Assembly (NCBI RefSeq): GCF_023065955.2
Contig: NW_026623067.1
Span: forward strand, 58,164,444 to 58,228,443
Source of the DNA: Ursus arctos
Lineage: Eukaryota > Chordata > Mammalia > Carnivora > Ursidae
Reading direction: 5' to 3'
Length of the DNA stretch: 64,000 bases
Position 1 is the stretch's first letter. Every line of letters starts with the position of its first letter. The translations under genes were made by a program, and so were the position numbers. This document shows positions 55,201-64,000 of the stretch, piece by piece. The notes under the pieces are model-generated. The model had not been told where the DNA came from. It made no database searches and saw only the letters and a list, made by a program, of their open reading frames with translations.

Positions 55201-56324
55201 CTTGTTGATCTCTGCTCTGTGGGACTCCTCTCTCTCTCAACTTTGCCATGGTGTGTCTAAGAAGGTGAGGAGGGGAAATCCAGCTTTTTCACATGGAATA
55301 GATTATGCTCTAATCTACTGATTGAAAGTTCTCACTGCCTCTGTATCTTCATATTTGTCTTGATAGTGATATGAAATGCCTCCTCTTTTACACTTACTAC
55401 AATCTACGTAAGACACTTGGCTGTGTTTGATTTGATTTATATAGCTGGGCATCTTAAATATTTCCAGGATGAAGAGTCTAATAAGTCACTGGTTGGTCAG
55501 TTATGACCTCTTGAAGTTCATGGCTGTTTTTTAGAGGAAATGCTCCAGACTAGGCACAGAATTCTGACATCAGTACCTGTACTGTTCCCAGCATTTTTTG
55601 TGCATTCCAGGAGGCTGTTTACATTTTAAAGAATTTTGAACTTGGTGACTGCTCATTTAGGCACTCCCCAGGATTTCTCTACTTTCTGTTCTTGATCACT
55701 CTGCACTTGGTCTTCATTGACCTGGATTCTCTCCCCTTGGGCCGCTTCAGTTTCCATTGGCTTCCCAAGGGTGGGCTGTGGTAACCCCTGCCCCCAACCT
55801 GCCAGGGTGCAGATAATAAGGGGGCATGTTTTCTGCAGGGAAACACTGTCGGAAATGGCTTAAGTCAGTCTGGTTTTTGCTATCGCCATGTACCAGCAGT
55901 TCTGGATAATAGCTGTTAGTGTTATTTGCCACCAAAATTCTTCTGTTGGTCTAAGTTCTAAATAATTGCTAGAGTTACTGTTGCATTTTGATATCTCTGT
56001 AAACTTCAAATTAGCACATTGTAATGACTTACTCTTTAGTTTTCATATTGAATACAATGTCAGTTAATTAGGACAATTCCCATTTATTCAACTGGTCCCT
56101 AACACAAGCTGTTCAAGTTTTGAGAGTAGGTTAGAAAAGATAGGGCACCATTCGAACTCGCGTCAGATTCAGTTTGTGTGTCTGATATCTATAGTACTAC
56201 TTAGTAGTGTATATAAACAGTGGGTTTGAAATAAGCGATGATAGCACAGTGATGGTAAAAACCAAGAAGCAAATCTTGAGATGCTTGAATTCTGTCCTAC
56301 TATGTGACCACATGGAGTCTGCTT
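55201..56324. other. Intronic, nothing recognised
   Basis: No exon or nameable repeat on either strand. Confidence 0.5.
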
Positions 56325-56341
56325 AAAATGTAAAGCAGTGA

Positions 56342-57039
56342 CTACAGAAAAGGGAACCCTCGTGCACTGTTGGTGGGAAGGCAAACTGGTAGAGCCATCA
56401 TGGCAAATAGTAAGGAGATTTCTCAAAAAAGAAAATGAGAAATAGAATTGCCATATTATCCAGTAATTCCACTATGAGGTGTTTACCCAAAGAGTATGAA
56501 AACACTAATTTGAAAAGATACACAAATCTCAGTGTTTATTGCAGCATTACTTAAAATAATCATATTATGGAAGCAGCCTAAAAGTCAATCAGTAGACGGG
56601 TAGATAAAAAAGATGCGGCACAAGCGCGTGTGCCCATAGACACCCACACCGGAATATTACTCAGCCTTAAAAAAGAATGAAATCTTGCCATTTGCAACAA
56701 CATGGATGGACCCAGAGGGTATAATGCTAAGTAAAACAAGTCAGTTGGAGAACAGCAAATACCATATGATAGCATGCATATGTGGAATTTAAGAAATAAA
56801 ACAAATGAACAAAGAAAAAGGCAAACAAAAAGGAGACTCTTAAGTATAGGAACAAACTGATGGTTACCAGAGGGGAGTGGTGGGTGGGGGATGGGTGAAA
56901 TAGGTGAAGGGGATTAAAGAGTACACTTACTGTGATGAGCACTGAGTAATGTACAGAATTGTCGAATCACTATATTGTATGTCTGCAACTAATATAACAC
57001 TGAATTAATTACACTGGAATTAAAAAAATCTGAATAAAT
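56342..57039 (+). mobile_element. 5'-truncated L1, + strand, about 0.7 kb
   Basis: GGGAACCCTCGTGCACTGTT, GAATATTACTCAGCCTTAAA, CAACATGGATGGACCCAGAG and GATGAGCACTGAGTAATG lead to an AAAAAAATCTGAATAAATA end. Duplications AAAATGTAAAGCAGTGA (56325-56341) and AAAATGCAAAGCAGTGA (57040-57056) differ at one base. Older than the copy at 42061. Confidence 0.92.
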
Positions 57040-57589
57040 AAAATGCAAAGCAGTGAAGGAATTTAATCTTGTTTCGTAAGTGAACATGTTATACTTGAAA
57101 TATTGAACTTAAATAATTTTCAAATTGAAATTCCATCTTTTAGATTGTTTTGAAACTGAAAGATGAATGTAACAAAAATGTTGGTATTAGCATAGTTTAG
57201 TAGTTGACTTCATTGGATCCTTGGAAAGCATTTAAAAGTTTTGTTTACATTTGCTTTACTTTTACTGGCATGGTTATATATTTGTAGTTGAATAAAGAAG
57301 ATTTTCCTGGTGTTTTTCGGCATTATGCATTTTCAAAAAGATGATTACTGAAAACAACTGTCCTATGGAAGAGGGGCTCTCAAATGACATGCTGTAGGTC
57401 ATGAGGTGTGACCCAGCTAGAGTCATTCTAAATGTTGCTCTTGCATCTTCCCGTCAGGCATTACTGCAAAGTCAGTGAGAATCGAGATTGTAGATGAGCA
57501 TGTAACCTAGCGGACCCTGAATTGCTAGACAGGGAATTCTTCCTATGGGCCTATTGCGTGTTCCCTGTGATGGTTCAGGCTTCACCATT

Positions 57590-57937
57590 TCCCTGAATCC
57601 CTGTAACAGCTTCCTCTCTCTGCATCCTCTCACTTCCTGCCACTGCTACCATCCATGCACTTAGCTCTCAGAGCACCTTTTCTGAAATACGCACCTGAGC
57701 ATGTCTGTTCTCTGCTTAGAATCCATCACTTGCTCCTCCTGATTGTGAGTCTACGTGGCCCTTCACGGTCTGGCTCTTGTTTTCCTCTTTGGTCTTCATC
57801 TGTCAGACAGCTCTCCTGAGAGCTCCTGAACACACCCTGATGCTTGCTTCTTTGCCTTTGTATCTCCTTGCCCTTTGCGAACCATTCCCTTTCCACTTCA
57901 CTCCCTACTCCCTGCAAAAACCTGGCTATCTTCTGTT
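57590..57937 (-). mobile_element. L2 LINE 3' end, minus strand
   Basis: CACGGTCTGGCTCTTGTTTT, CCTGAACACACCCTGATGCT, TTTGCCTTTGTATCTCCTTG and CCTGCAAAAACCTGGCTATC follow the reverse L2 order. Confidence 0.65.
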
Positions 57938-58040
57938 TTTTTTTTTTTAAGTAATCTCTACACCCAACATGCAGCTTAGCCTTACAACCCCAAGATCAAG
58001 AGTTGCATGCTCTACCAACCTACTCACCCAGCCAGGTGTG
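57938..58040 (-). mobile_element. Short SINEC-type copy, minus strand
   Basis: Poly-T, AAGTAATCTCTACACCCAAC, AAGAGTTGCATGCTCTACC and CAGCCAGGTGTG. Flank CTTCTGTTTTT is repeated on both sides, splitting the L2 copy. Confidence 0.85.
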
Positions 58041-58609
58041 TGTCCCATAACTTCTGTTTTTAATGAGTCGTGGTGTCTGGGTCTCCTGCCCCCCCTCCCT
58101 TGTGCTCAAGAGGTAGCTACATCTTGTCTACCAGAGTGCTTGATGTTGTCATCACTGGCTTGTGTTGTCTTTTGTGTCTCCCACTACACCGTGGGCTCCC
58201 AGCCCCCCGCTCAGTGTCGGGTGCAAACTGGGTGCTCTTAAAATACTGCACGAAGGGACGAACTGACAGTCACAGATTCTAGCCATCTGAATTACAGTGT
58301 CTGTGTCTGTGAAAGGCTTTGTGATCTGGGGCAGTGCTTTCTCCTTTATGTAGAATCACGGATCTATCTGGTCATTAGAACCATCTGGGGAGTTTTTGAA
58401 CTAGTTTCCTGTGTACTTAGAGCACTTGAGTTAGAATCTCTGGCAGGTGGGACTTGGGAATCTGTATCCAACTCAAGAGGCATAGATCTTTTTTCCTGGA
58501 AAGCTTTTGATGAAAATCATGGTTAATTACTGATAGTTTCTCTCTGTCCATTAGCTTGCTGCTCTATCCAAGAAGGAGATTTTAGTAATCTTGCAGTTTA
58601 TTCTGTATA

Positions 58610-58745
58610 AGAAAATAGAATATGTATATACTTTCACAGTTTATAGAGGGCTCCTATTAACATCTCAGTTAATCCTCAGTTCTGGGAGGAGGAAGGGGGT
58701 CACAGTTTTGTATTTTGATGCTGAGACTTGATCAGGGTCATGTTT
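58610..58745 (-). mobile_element. MIR-like fragment, minus strand
   Basis: TTTATAGAGGGCTCCTATTA, CATCTCAGTTAATCCTCAG and GGGTCACAGTTTTGTATTTT loosely fit a reverse MIR. Confidence 0.4.
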
Positions 58746-58860
58746 CCTAATGGCGTTTAGTTAACTAGGTTGCTAGGACTTCCAGTAACCAGAATTTGTC
58801 AAAACTAGGAAGGGACAGAATTTCTTCTCTGGTTGTAGAGGAAAAGAATAGGCAAGTTTT

Positions 58861-59049
58861 GTTTTTTTTTTTTTAAGATGTTATTTATTCGTTTGACAGA
58901 GAGCACAAGTAGAGGGAACAGCATAGGGAGAGGGAGAAGCAGGCTCTCCGCTGAGCAAGGAGCCCAATGTAGGGCTCCATCCCAGGACTCTGGAATTATG
59001 ACCTGAGCTGAAGGCAGCCGCTTAACTGACTGAGCCACCCAGGCGCCCA
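58861..59049 (-). mobile_element. Can-SINE, minus strand
   Basis: TTTAAGATGTTATTTATTCG, GCTGAGCAAGGAGCCCAATG and GAGCCACCCAGGCGCCC. No clear duplication. Confidence 0.93.
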
Positions 59050-59714
59050 ATAATATGCAGGTTCTGCAGAAAACATCCTCCTTTGGTTTACAGTAGAGAA
59101 GGGAATTATTAAGAATTCCAGTCTCATTTTAACTTAATTTTGAACAAAACCTAGAATTGTAATATATTCATGCAGTCCTCAGAAAACATAATAATGGATT
59201 AGAAAAAATATATTCCCAGTCTTTTGGGATGTGTTATGACTAACAAATAAGATACAGGTTAAGAGTCATTTTGAGTAAAAGTTGTGCTTTAAATTCTTAT
59301 AAAAGCTTCAGTTCTTCTTTATTTTCCATTTCCCCATAAACGTTCTATGTATTTGGTTTCTTTGCTTATTTTTCTGGGAAGAGCTTGGAGAGTTTGAGCG
59401 GTGTCTTCCGTTCCTGTGATTTATGATTGCCTCCCCCTCCCTGCCATGAGCACTTACCATCCCCTGTGGACACTGGGTATCTACATCTTTAATTCTGGTA
59501 CCATCTTTGAGAACTAGGCAAGGGGCATCTGTTAAAGATGTGAATTGGCATAAACGCCGACCTCTCAGATTTGGTGTGTCTGAAACCGAGCCTGTCCCTT
59601 TGCTACTGCATCCCAAATGGCCCCTTCCGCTAACCCAGAAGCTGGGGAGTCTATTTTTAGTGTTCACTCTTCTTTATTCCTTAGGGTGACTTGACTTTCT
59701 AAATAGCCTTAATG
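59050..59714. other. Intronic, nothing recognised
   Basis: No exon supported. The 119-aa minus frame at 59308-59667 has no domain signature and lacks splice context. Confidence 0.45.
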
Positions 59715-60225
59715 CTGTCACATCCTCCCCTCACTGCTATTGCTGCAGTTTAGATCTTATTTTTATCTCAATTCCCACTTCATTACCTGCCTTCGATGTG
59801 GTCTCCCCAAAATGTGCTTTCTGCACTGGCACCAGAATGATCCACCCGGAAGCAGAATTGAATGTTCCCTCCTTAAGTAGGATCTTCAGTAGCTCCCCAT
59901 TCCTACGTGAAACCAGTTCCAGGTTCTCACTCCACCATTCAAGGCTTTCCAGTATTTGACCAGTCTTTCCTGCCTCACCCTTCAGTGCTACCTCTCCATC
60001 ATTCAGTGCTCCCTTTCTCCAAGTTGGTGCTTCTTTTTGAGAGCTCACCAGGCACAGCCTGCTGACCCTTGCACCTCTGCCTTGACTCTGTTGTCCTTTC
60101 AGCCCTAAACATCTCTCTTGCTCCTGGTCCTCGTGACCAGTACATTATTGTCCTTTACCTGGTTAACTCCTACTCTGGATGGTGTCTTTACGGATATCGG
60201 TCCCTTTAGGAAGCCTCTTCCTGTT
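59715..60225 (-). mobile_element. L2 LINE fragment, minus strand
   Basis: TTCAGTAGCTCCCCATTCC, CAAGGCTTTCCAGTATTTGA, GACCCTTGCACCTCTGCC, TGGTTAACTCCTACTC and GGAAGCCTCTTCCTGTTTTA are in reverse L2 order. Confidence 0.65.
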
Positions 60226-60609
60226 TTAGCTAGAATATAGTTAAAGTAACTTTAAAGAGACTTAAACAGAGGCTTAAATAAGAGAAGAATTTCTCTTCTG
60301 TAAGAGTCTAAGCTGGAGAGATGGGCCGCTCATCCCGAGGTTATTCAGGAACTGTGCTCCTTCTATCCTGTTGCTCCACCCTGCACAGGGCATTATTTTC
60401 ATTGGCCTGACTGTTGCTGGCTCGCTACCACTCCTCTGTTTCCAACCCCCAAGAACAGAGAAAGAAGTTATGGAAGCCACACTTCCTCCTCTGAGGAGCC
60501 CGACTGACACTGTATACAGAACTCATACTCACATCTCATTAGCCGAAACTTCACTGAATGCCCACATCTAACTGCCGGGAAGGCTGGGTAATAGTTCTTA
60601 GCTTAGCAG

Positions 60610-60810
60610 TTTCTTCTAGAATGTGAGCCACATATGTAATAGGAAGTTTCCTAATAACCTTATTAAAAAGTGAAAAGAAACAGATGAAATTAACTCAACA
60701 TATGTAACCCAGCGTATCTAAAATAGCATTTCAGCGTATAGGATTAGCTGCATTTCAAATGCTCAGTAGCTCCACACGATAGTGGCTATAGAATTGCGAA
60801 GTACAGCTTT
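60610..60810 (+). mobile_element. MER5A-type hAT element fragment
   Basis: TGTGAGCCACATATGTAAT, AAGTGAAAAGAAACAGATG, AAATTAACTCAACATATG and TGCATTTCAAATGCTCAGTA follow MER5A order. The distal terminal repeat is decayed. Confidence 0.75.
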
Positions 60811-61068
60811 TGCTGGCCATGTGTGCAGCTAAAGTTGAAGGCTCCTGCCATGAAAATTAAGGGGAGAATGGTATCAGGGGTCACCTTGGTCCTATTTCTT
60901 GTTCACCAGCGTCTGCGCACCATCCCGATTTGATATTAGTAGAAGGCATTGCATGTGACACATTGTGTATATACTTATATGCTTTAGTCTGTCATTCCCA
61001 TTGAGTATTTTTAAGAGGTGATGGTGTCTTTTCTCTACATACTAGTATAGTATTTGGCACATTTTCTT

Positions 61069-61243
61069 TTTTTAAGATTTTATTCATTTGAGAAAGAGAG
61101 ACAGAGATAGGAGGATGATCAGGGGGAGGGGTAGAGGGAGAGGAGAAGCAGACTACCTGCCCAGTGGGGAGCCTGATGCCGGGCTTGATCCTAGGACCCC
61201 AGGATCATGACCTGAAGTCAGATGCTTAAGCCACCCAGGAGCC
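61069..61243 (-). mobile_element. Can-SINE, minus strand
   Basis: TTTTTTTAAGATTTTATTCA, a GACAGAGATAGGAGGATGAT body, a deletion before the head, and end CCACCCAGGAGCCC. Confidence 0.9.
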
Positions 61244-62194
61244 CAAGTACATTTTGATTATCCAATAAATGTGAAGTGAATAAACTGATTGAGTGGGGAT
61301 TTCATTTAATTGCTCAACTGTTTTCATTATTCTTCCAGATGCTTATAAATGTCTTCATCGACAGGGTAACACTTTCTTGTGCATCAAAAGTTAGGTTGTC
61401 CTCAGGGGGATGAATATACTTTGATTTTATTTCTACATTTCCTGTGAACTCAAAGTCAGAGGTGCTTTGGGTTGACATCCACATTCTGATATAATGGTAG
61501 GTTCTTGGGTCCACAAATAACATCTTAGAAAATAGCTGCAGTGTGCAGAAAACTCATATTTAATATGACACAGTGAATCTCCTGTGGAGGGTACCTTTGT
61601 ACTGGTGAAAGAACAGGGTAGATAGAGATGCTCGCATGGAACCTCTTGCATTGAGAATTTCTGTTCAGTCCTTGGGGAGATAGGCCATTTCCAGGCAATA
61701 TTACAAATCTGTTGCTGGTACATGAGAAGCACAGTATTCCCAGAAGTCCACAATTCAGCACAACTTATCCATGATTGTTAGAATTAAGTGGAACAGGAGC
61801 GTAGCTTCTCATGAAATAAAGTGCAGAACTGAATGTTCCCTAAACAAGTTAAATTGTAGATGTTACAGCCTGTTCCTATCTTGCACAAGCCAGTCTTGCA
61901 CCCCTCCTAGTCAGGTGACTGCAGAAACGCCTTTTTTTTGGCCTGGCGCTTGAGATTTGTGGCCCTTCTCTCTGGAGAATGGAGGGCAGTGGTAGGAAGG
62001 GTAAATGCACAGGGCTGCGTCTCCTCTCACTTTTCATCAGTACCCCTCTCACTTTGCCCCTTGCTCTGTCTTCCATCTCCAAGACAGAAGCTTTTCTTCT
62101 CCACCCTGGGAGTGGCTCTTGGGATCAATTTCCTAGATTAGTCATCTTTTTTAGGAGTATCTCATTTCCGTCAGGCTGTGGTTTGCTTCAGGGT
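61244..62194. other. Intronic, nothing recognised
   Basis: Several overlapping frames of 60-106 aa occur on both strands, none with a recognisable signature. No repeat could be named. Confidence 0.5.
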
Positions 62195-62470
62195 AATATT
62201 TATAGCAGTAATAATAGCTACCACTACTATGATCATGGTGGTATAGTGCATGTGCTTGCCAAGCACCTGCTAAGGGCTTCGTGTGTGTGACTCATTTTTT
62301 CTTAGAATGGTCTTATGACATAGGCATTATTTTGATGCCCATTTTTTAGGTGCAGAAACACAGGCTTAGGTGAAGTGAGTTGGCTGGAGTCATAAGCTAA
62401 TGAGTTGCTAAACTAGATTTACACCCATATCTGAATCTAAATCTTAGGTTTTTACCATTATATGGTCCTG
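62195..62470 (-). mobile_element. MIR SINE, minus strand
   Basis: AATAATAGCTACCACTACTA, CCAAGCACCTGCTAAGGGC, AGGTGCAGAAACACAGGC and GTCATAAGCTAATGAGTTGC are in reverse MIR order, nearly full length. Confidence 0.8.
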
Positions 62471-62734
62471 GCTTCTAACTTCTATGACTTTTCCACCCTA
62501 TTTGATACATATATTTTTGGTTGTGATGAGGTTGGGCAGAGGGATGGGGTGGGTCAGGGACCCAGGAGTGTCTGATCTAGAAGAAAGATGATTGAAGAGG
62601 GTTTGGATGAGGCTTTACACAACAAAGATGACTTACTGGTGGTAGAGCAAGGAGCCAGAAATACCAGACTCAGATTCTGAGTACTGGGAGGACTTTCACT
62701 GGGACCCTCTTTAAGATGGAATTGTACAGTACAT

Positions 62735-64000
62735 TAAAAAAAAGATCATTCACCATGGTCAAGTGGGATCTGGTTGCCAGGGTGGTTCAGAATCCACAAC
62801 TCAATCAACATGATACATCACATTAACAAGAGGATAAAAATCATGTGATTATTTCAGTAGATGCAGAAAAAGCATTTGGCAAAATACAACATCCATTCAT
62901 GATAAAAACCTTCAACAAAGTAGGTTTAGAGGGAACATACCTCAAGCGATAAAGGCCATATATGAAAATCCCACTGCTAATCTTATCCTAAATGGGGAAG
63001 AACAGAGCTTTTCCTCTATGGTCAGGAACAAGACTGGGATGTGCATTTTCACTACTTTTATTCACATGTACTGGAAATCCTAACCATAGCAGTCAGAGAA
63101 GAAAAAGAAAGAAATGGCATCCTGATCAGCAAGGAAGAAATAAAACTTTGACTATTTAGAGATGATAAGATACTCTATGTAGGAAACCCTGAAAAATTCC
63201 ACCAAAAAACTACTAGAACCGATAAATGAATCCAGTAAAGTTGCAGGATACAGAATCAATGTACAGAAATCTGTTGCATTTCTATACGTCAATAATGAAG
63301 CAGCAGAAAGAGAAATCAAGGAATCAATCCCGTGTACAGTTGCACCAAAAACTGTAAGATACCTAGGAATAAACCTGACTGAAGATGTGAAAGATCTGTA
63401 CTCTGAAACTATAAAACATTGATGAAAGAAATTGAAGAGGACACACAAAAAAATGGAAAGACTTTCCATTCTCATGGATTTGAAGAACAAATATTAAAAT
63501 GTTTATACTGCCCAAAACAATGTGCAGATATAATGCAACCCCTATCAAAATGCCGACAGCATTTTTTACAGAGCTAGAACAAACAATTCTAAAACTTGTA
63601 TGGAACCACAAAAGACCCCAAATAGCCAAAGCAACCCTGAAAAAGAGAAAGCTGGAGGCATCACAATTCCAGACTTCAAGTTACATTACAAAGCTATAGT
63701 AATCAAAACAGTATGGTACTGGTACAAAAATAGACACATAGGTCAATAGAATGGAAGAGAAAACCCAGAAATAAACCTGCAACTGTATGGTCAATTAATC
63801 TTTGACAAAGCAGGAAAGAATATCTGATGGGAAAAAGACCGTATCTTCAAAAAACGGTGTTTGGAAAACTGGACAGCTACATGCAAAAAATGAAACTGGA
63901 CCACTTCCTTACCCTGTACATAAAATAAAATCAAAACAGATTAAATACCTAAACGTGTGACCTGAAACCATAAAAATCTTGGAAGAGAGCACAGGCAGTA
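62735..64000 (+). mobile_element. Decayed L1 ORF2 fragment, + strand, runs off the window
   Basis: AAGTGGGATCTGGTTGCCAG, ATCACATTAACAAGAGGAT, CCCACTGCTAATCTTATCC, CTACTTTTATTCACATGTAC, CTTTCCATTCTCATGGATT and GGAACCACAAAAGACCCC give L1 ORF2 from within the reverse-transcriptase domain onwards. The catalytic FADD-type stretch near 63145-63180 is disrupted (TTAGAGATGATAAGATACTC) and frames shift repeatedly, so it is inactive. Confidence 0.88.

Larger units (their letters stand above)
31198..64000 (+). other. ARHGEF28: Putative ARHGEF28 intron 1 (partial)
   Basis: It starts with GTAAGTG and continues to the end of the window, so it exceeds 32.8 kb. I found no sequence resembling the N-terminal coding exon of ARHGEF28. 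Content is mostly repeats, listed separately. The stretch 31661-33025 is unique, with a reverse CCAAT motif (CTATTGGTTACA) near 32057. Confidence 0.55.

Noticed and set aside
59308..59667. 119-aa minus-strand frame, partly next to an L2 fragment
   Set aside because: No recognisable family, no convincing splice sites, low-complexity polar tail.
1..64000. Operons, ribosome binding sites, CRISPR arrays, insertion sequences or phage genes
   Set aside because: The spliced exons, SINEs, L1s and CpG island show mammalian nuclear DNA; regular repeats seen here are microsatellites and SINEs, not CRISPR arrays.
31198..64000. Search for the ARHGEF28 first coding exon
   Set aside because: No frame resembling the expected N-terminus was found; the exon most likely lies beyond the window.

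Overview
This is 64 kb of vertebrate nuclear DNA from a carnivoran mammal. About 45 tRNA-derived Can-SINE (SINEC) copies are visible, with the head GGGGCGCCTGGGTGGCTCAG and the tail AAATAAATAAAATCTT. Many belong to a low-divergence subfamily with a CAGCCAGCGAGAGAGGGAAC block and an ATAACGCCGGGATCACGCC block, which I associate with bears (Ursidae). The family-level call is an inference; the carnivoran call is firm.

Genes. Positions 1-2985 hold the last four coding exons of UTP15 on the + strand (605-706, 1117-1250, 1429-1487, 2768-2985). They have clean GT-AG splice sites and matching phases, and encode the C-terminal 170 residues of this small-subunit processome protein. Its 3' UTR and a roughly 27 kb intergenic interval follow. 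At about 30.6-31.7 kb lies a CpG island with a strong splice donor at 31197/31198. In other mammals the next gene after UTP15 on the same strand is ARHGEF28 (RGNEF), so I read this as the ARHGEF28 promoter and 5'-UTR exon 1, with the rest of the window being its large first intron. No ARHGEF28 coding exon was recognised here.

Everything else is mostly interspersed repeats: young Can-SINEs, many with intact target-site duplications, and several nested or sharing one target site; carnivoran L1 copies, including a 1 kb insertion at 42.06-43.08 kb with a 17-bp exact duplication and a 2.2 kb one at 49.2-51.4 kb; old L1M, L2, MIR and hAT-Charlie/MER5 fossils; MaLR/ERV-type LTR fragments; and traces of a very old CR1/L3-type LINE at 43.9-44.2 and 46.0 kb.

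No prokaryotic feature, CRISPR array, tRNA or rRNA gene was found, and I see no new multi-gene system. The most interesting non-routine signals are a hairpin at 8984-9059 whose outer arms are two inverted perfect ISRE/IRF consensus motifs, followed 20 bp later by a CTCF-like motif; an unidentified 134-codon reading frame with one stop at 48390-48794 in ARHGEF28 intron 1; the paired CR1-like reverse-transcriptase fossils; and an ATG-initiated frame that stays open through the exon 1 splice donor.
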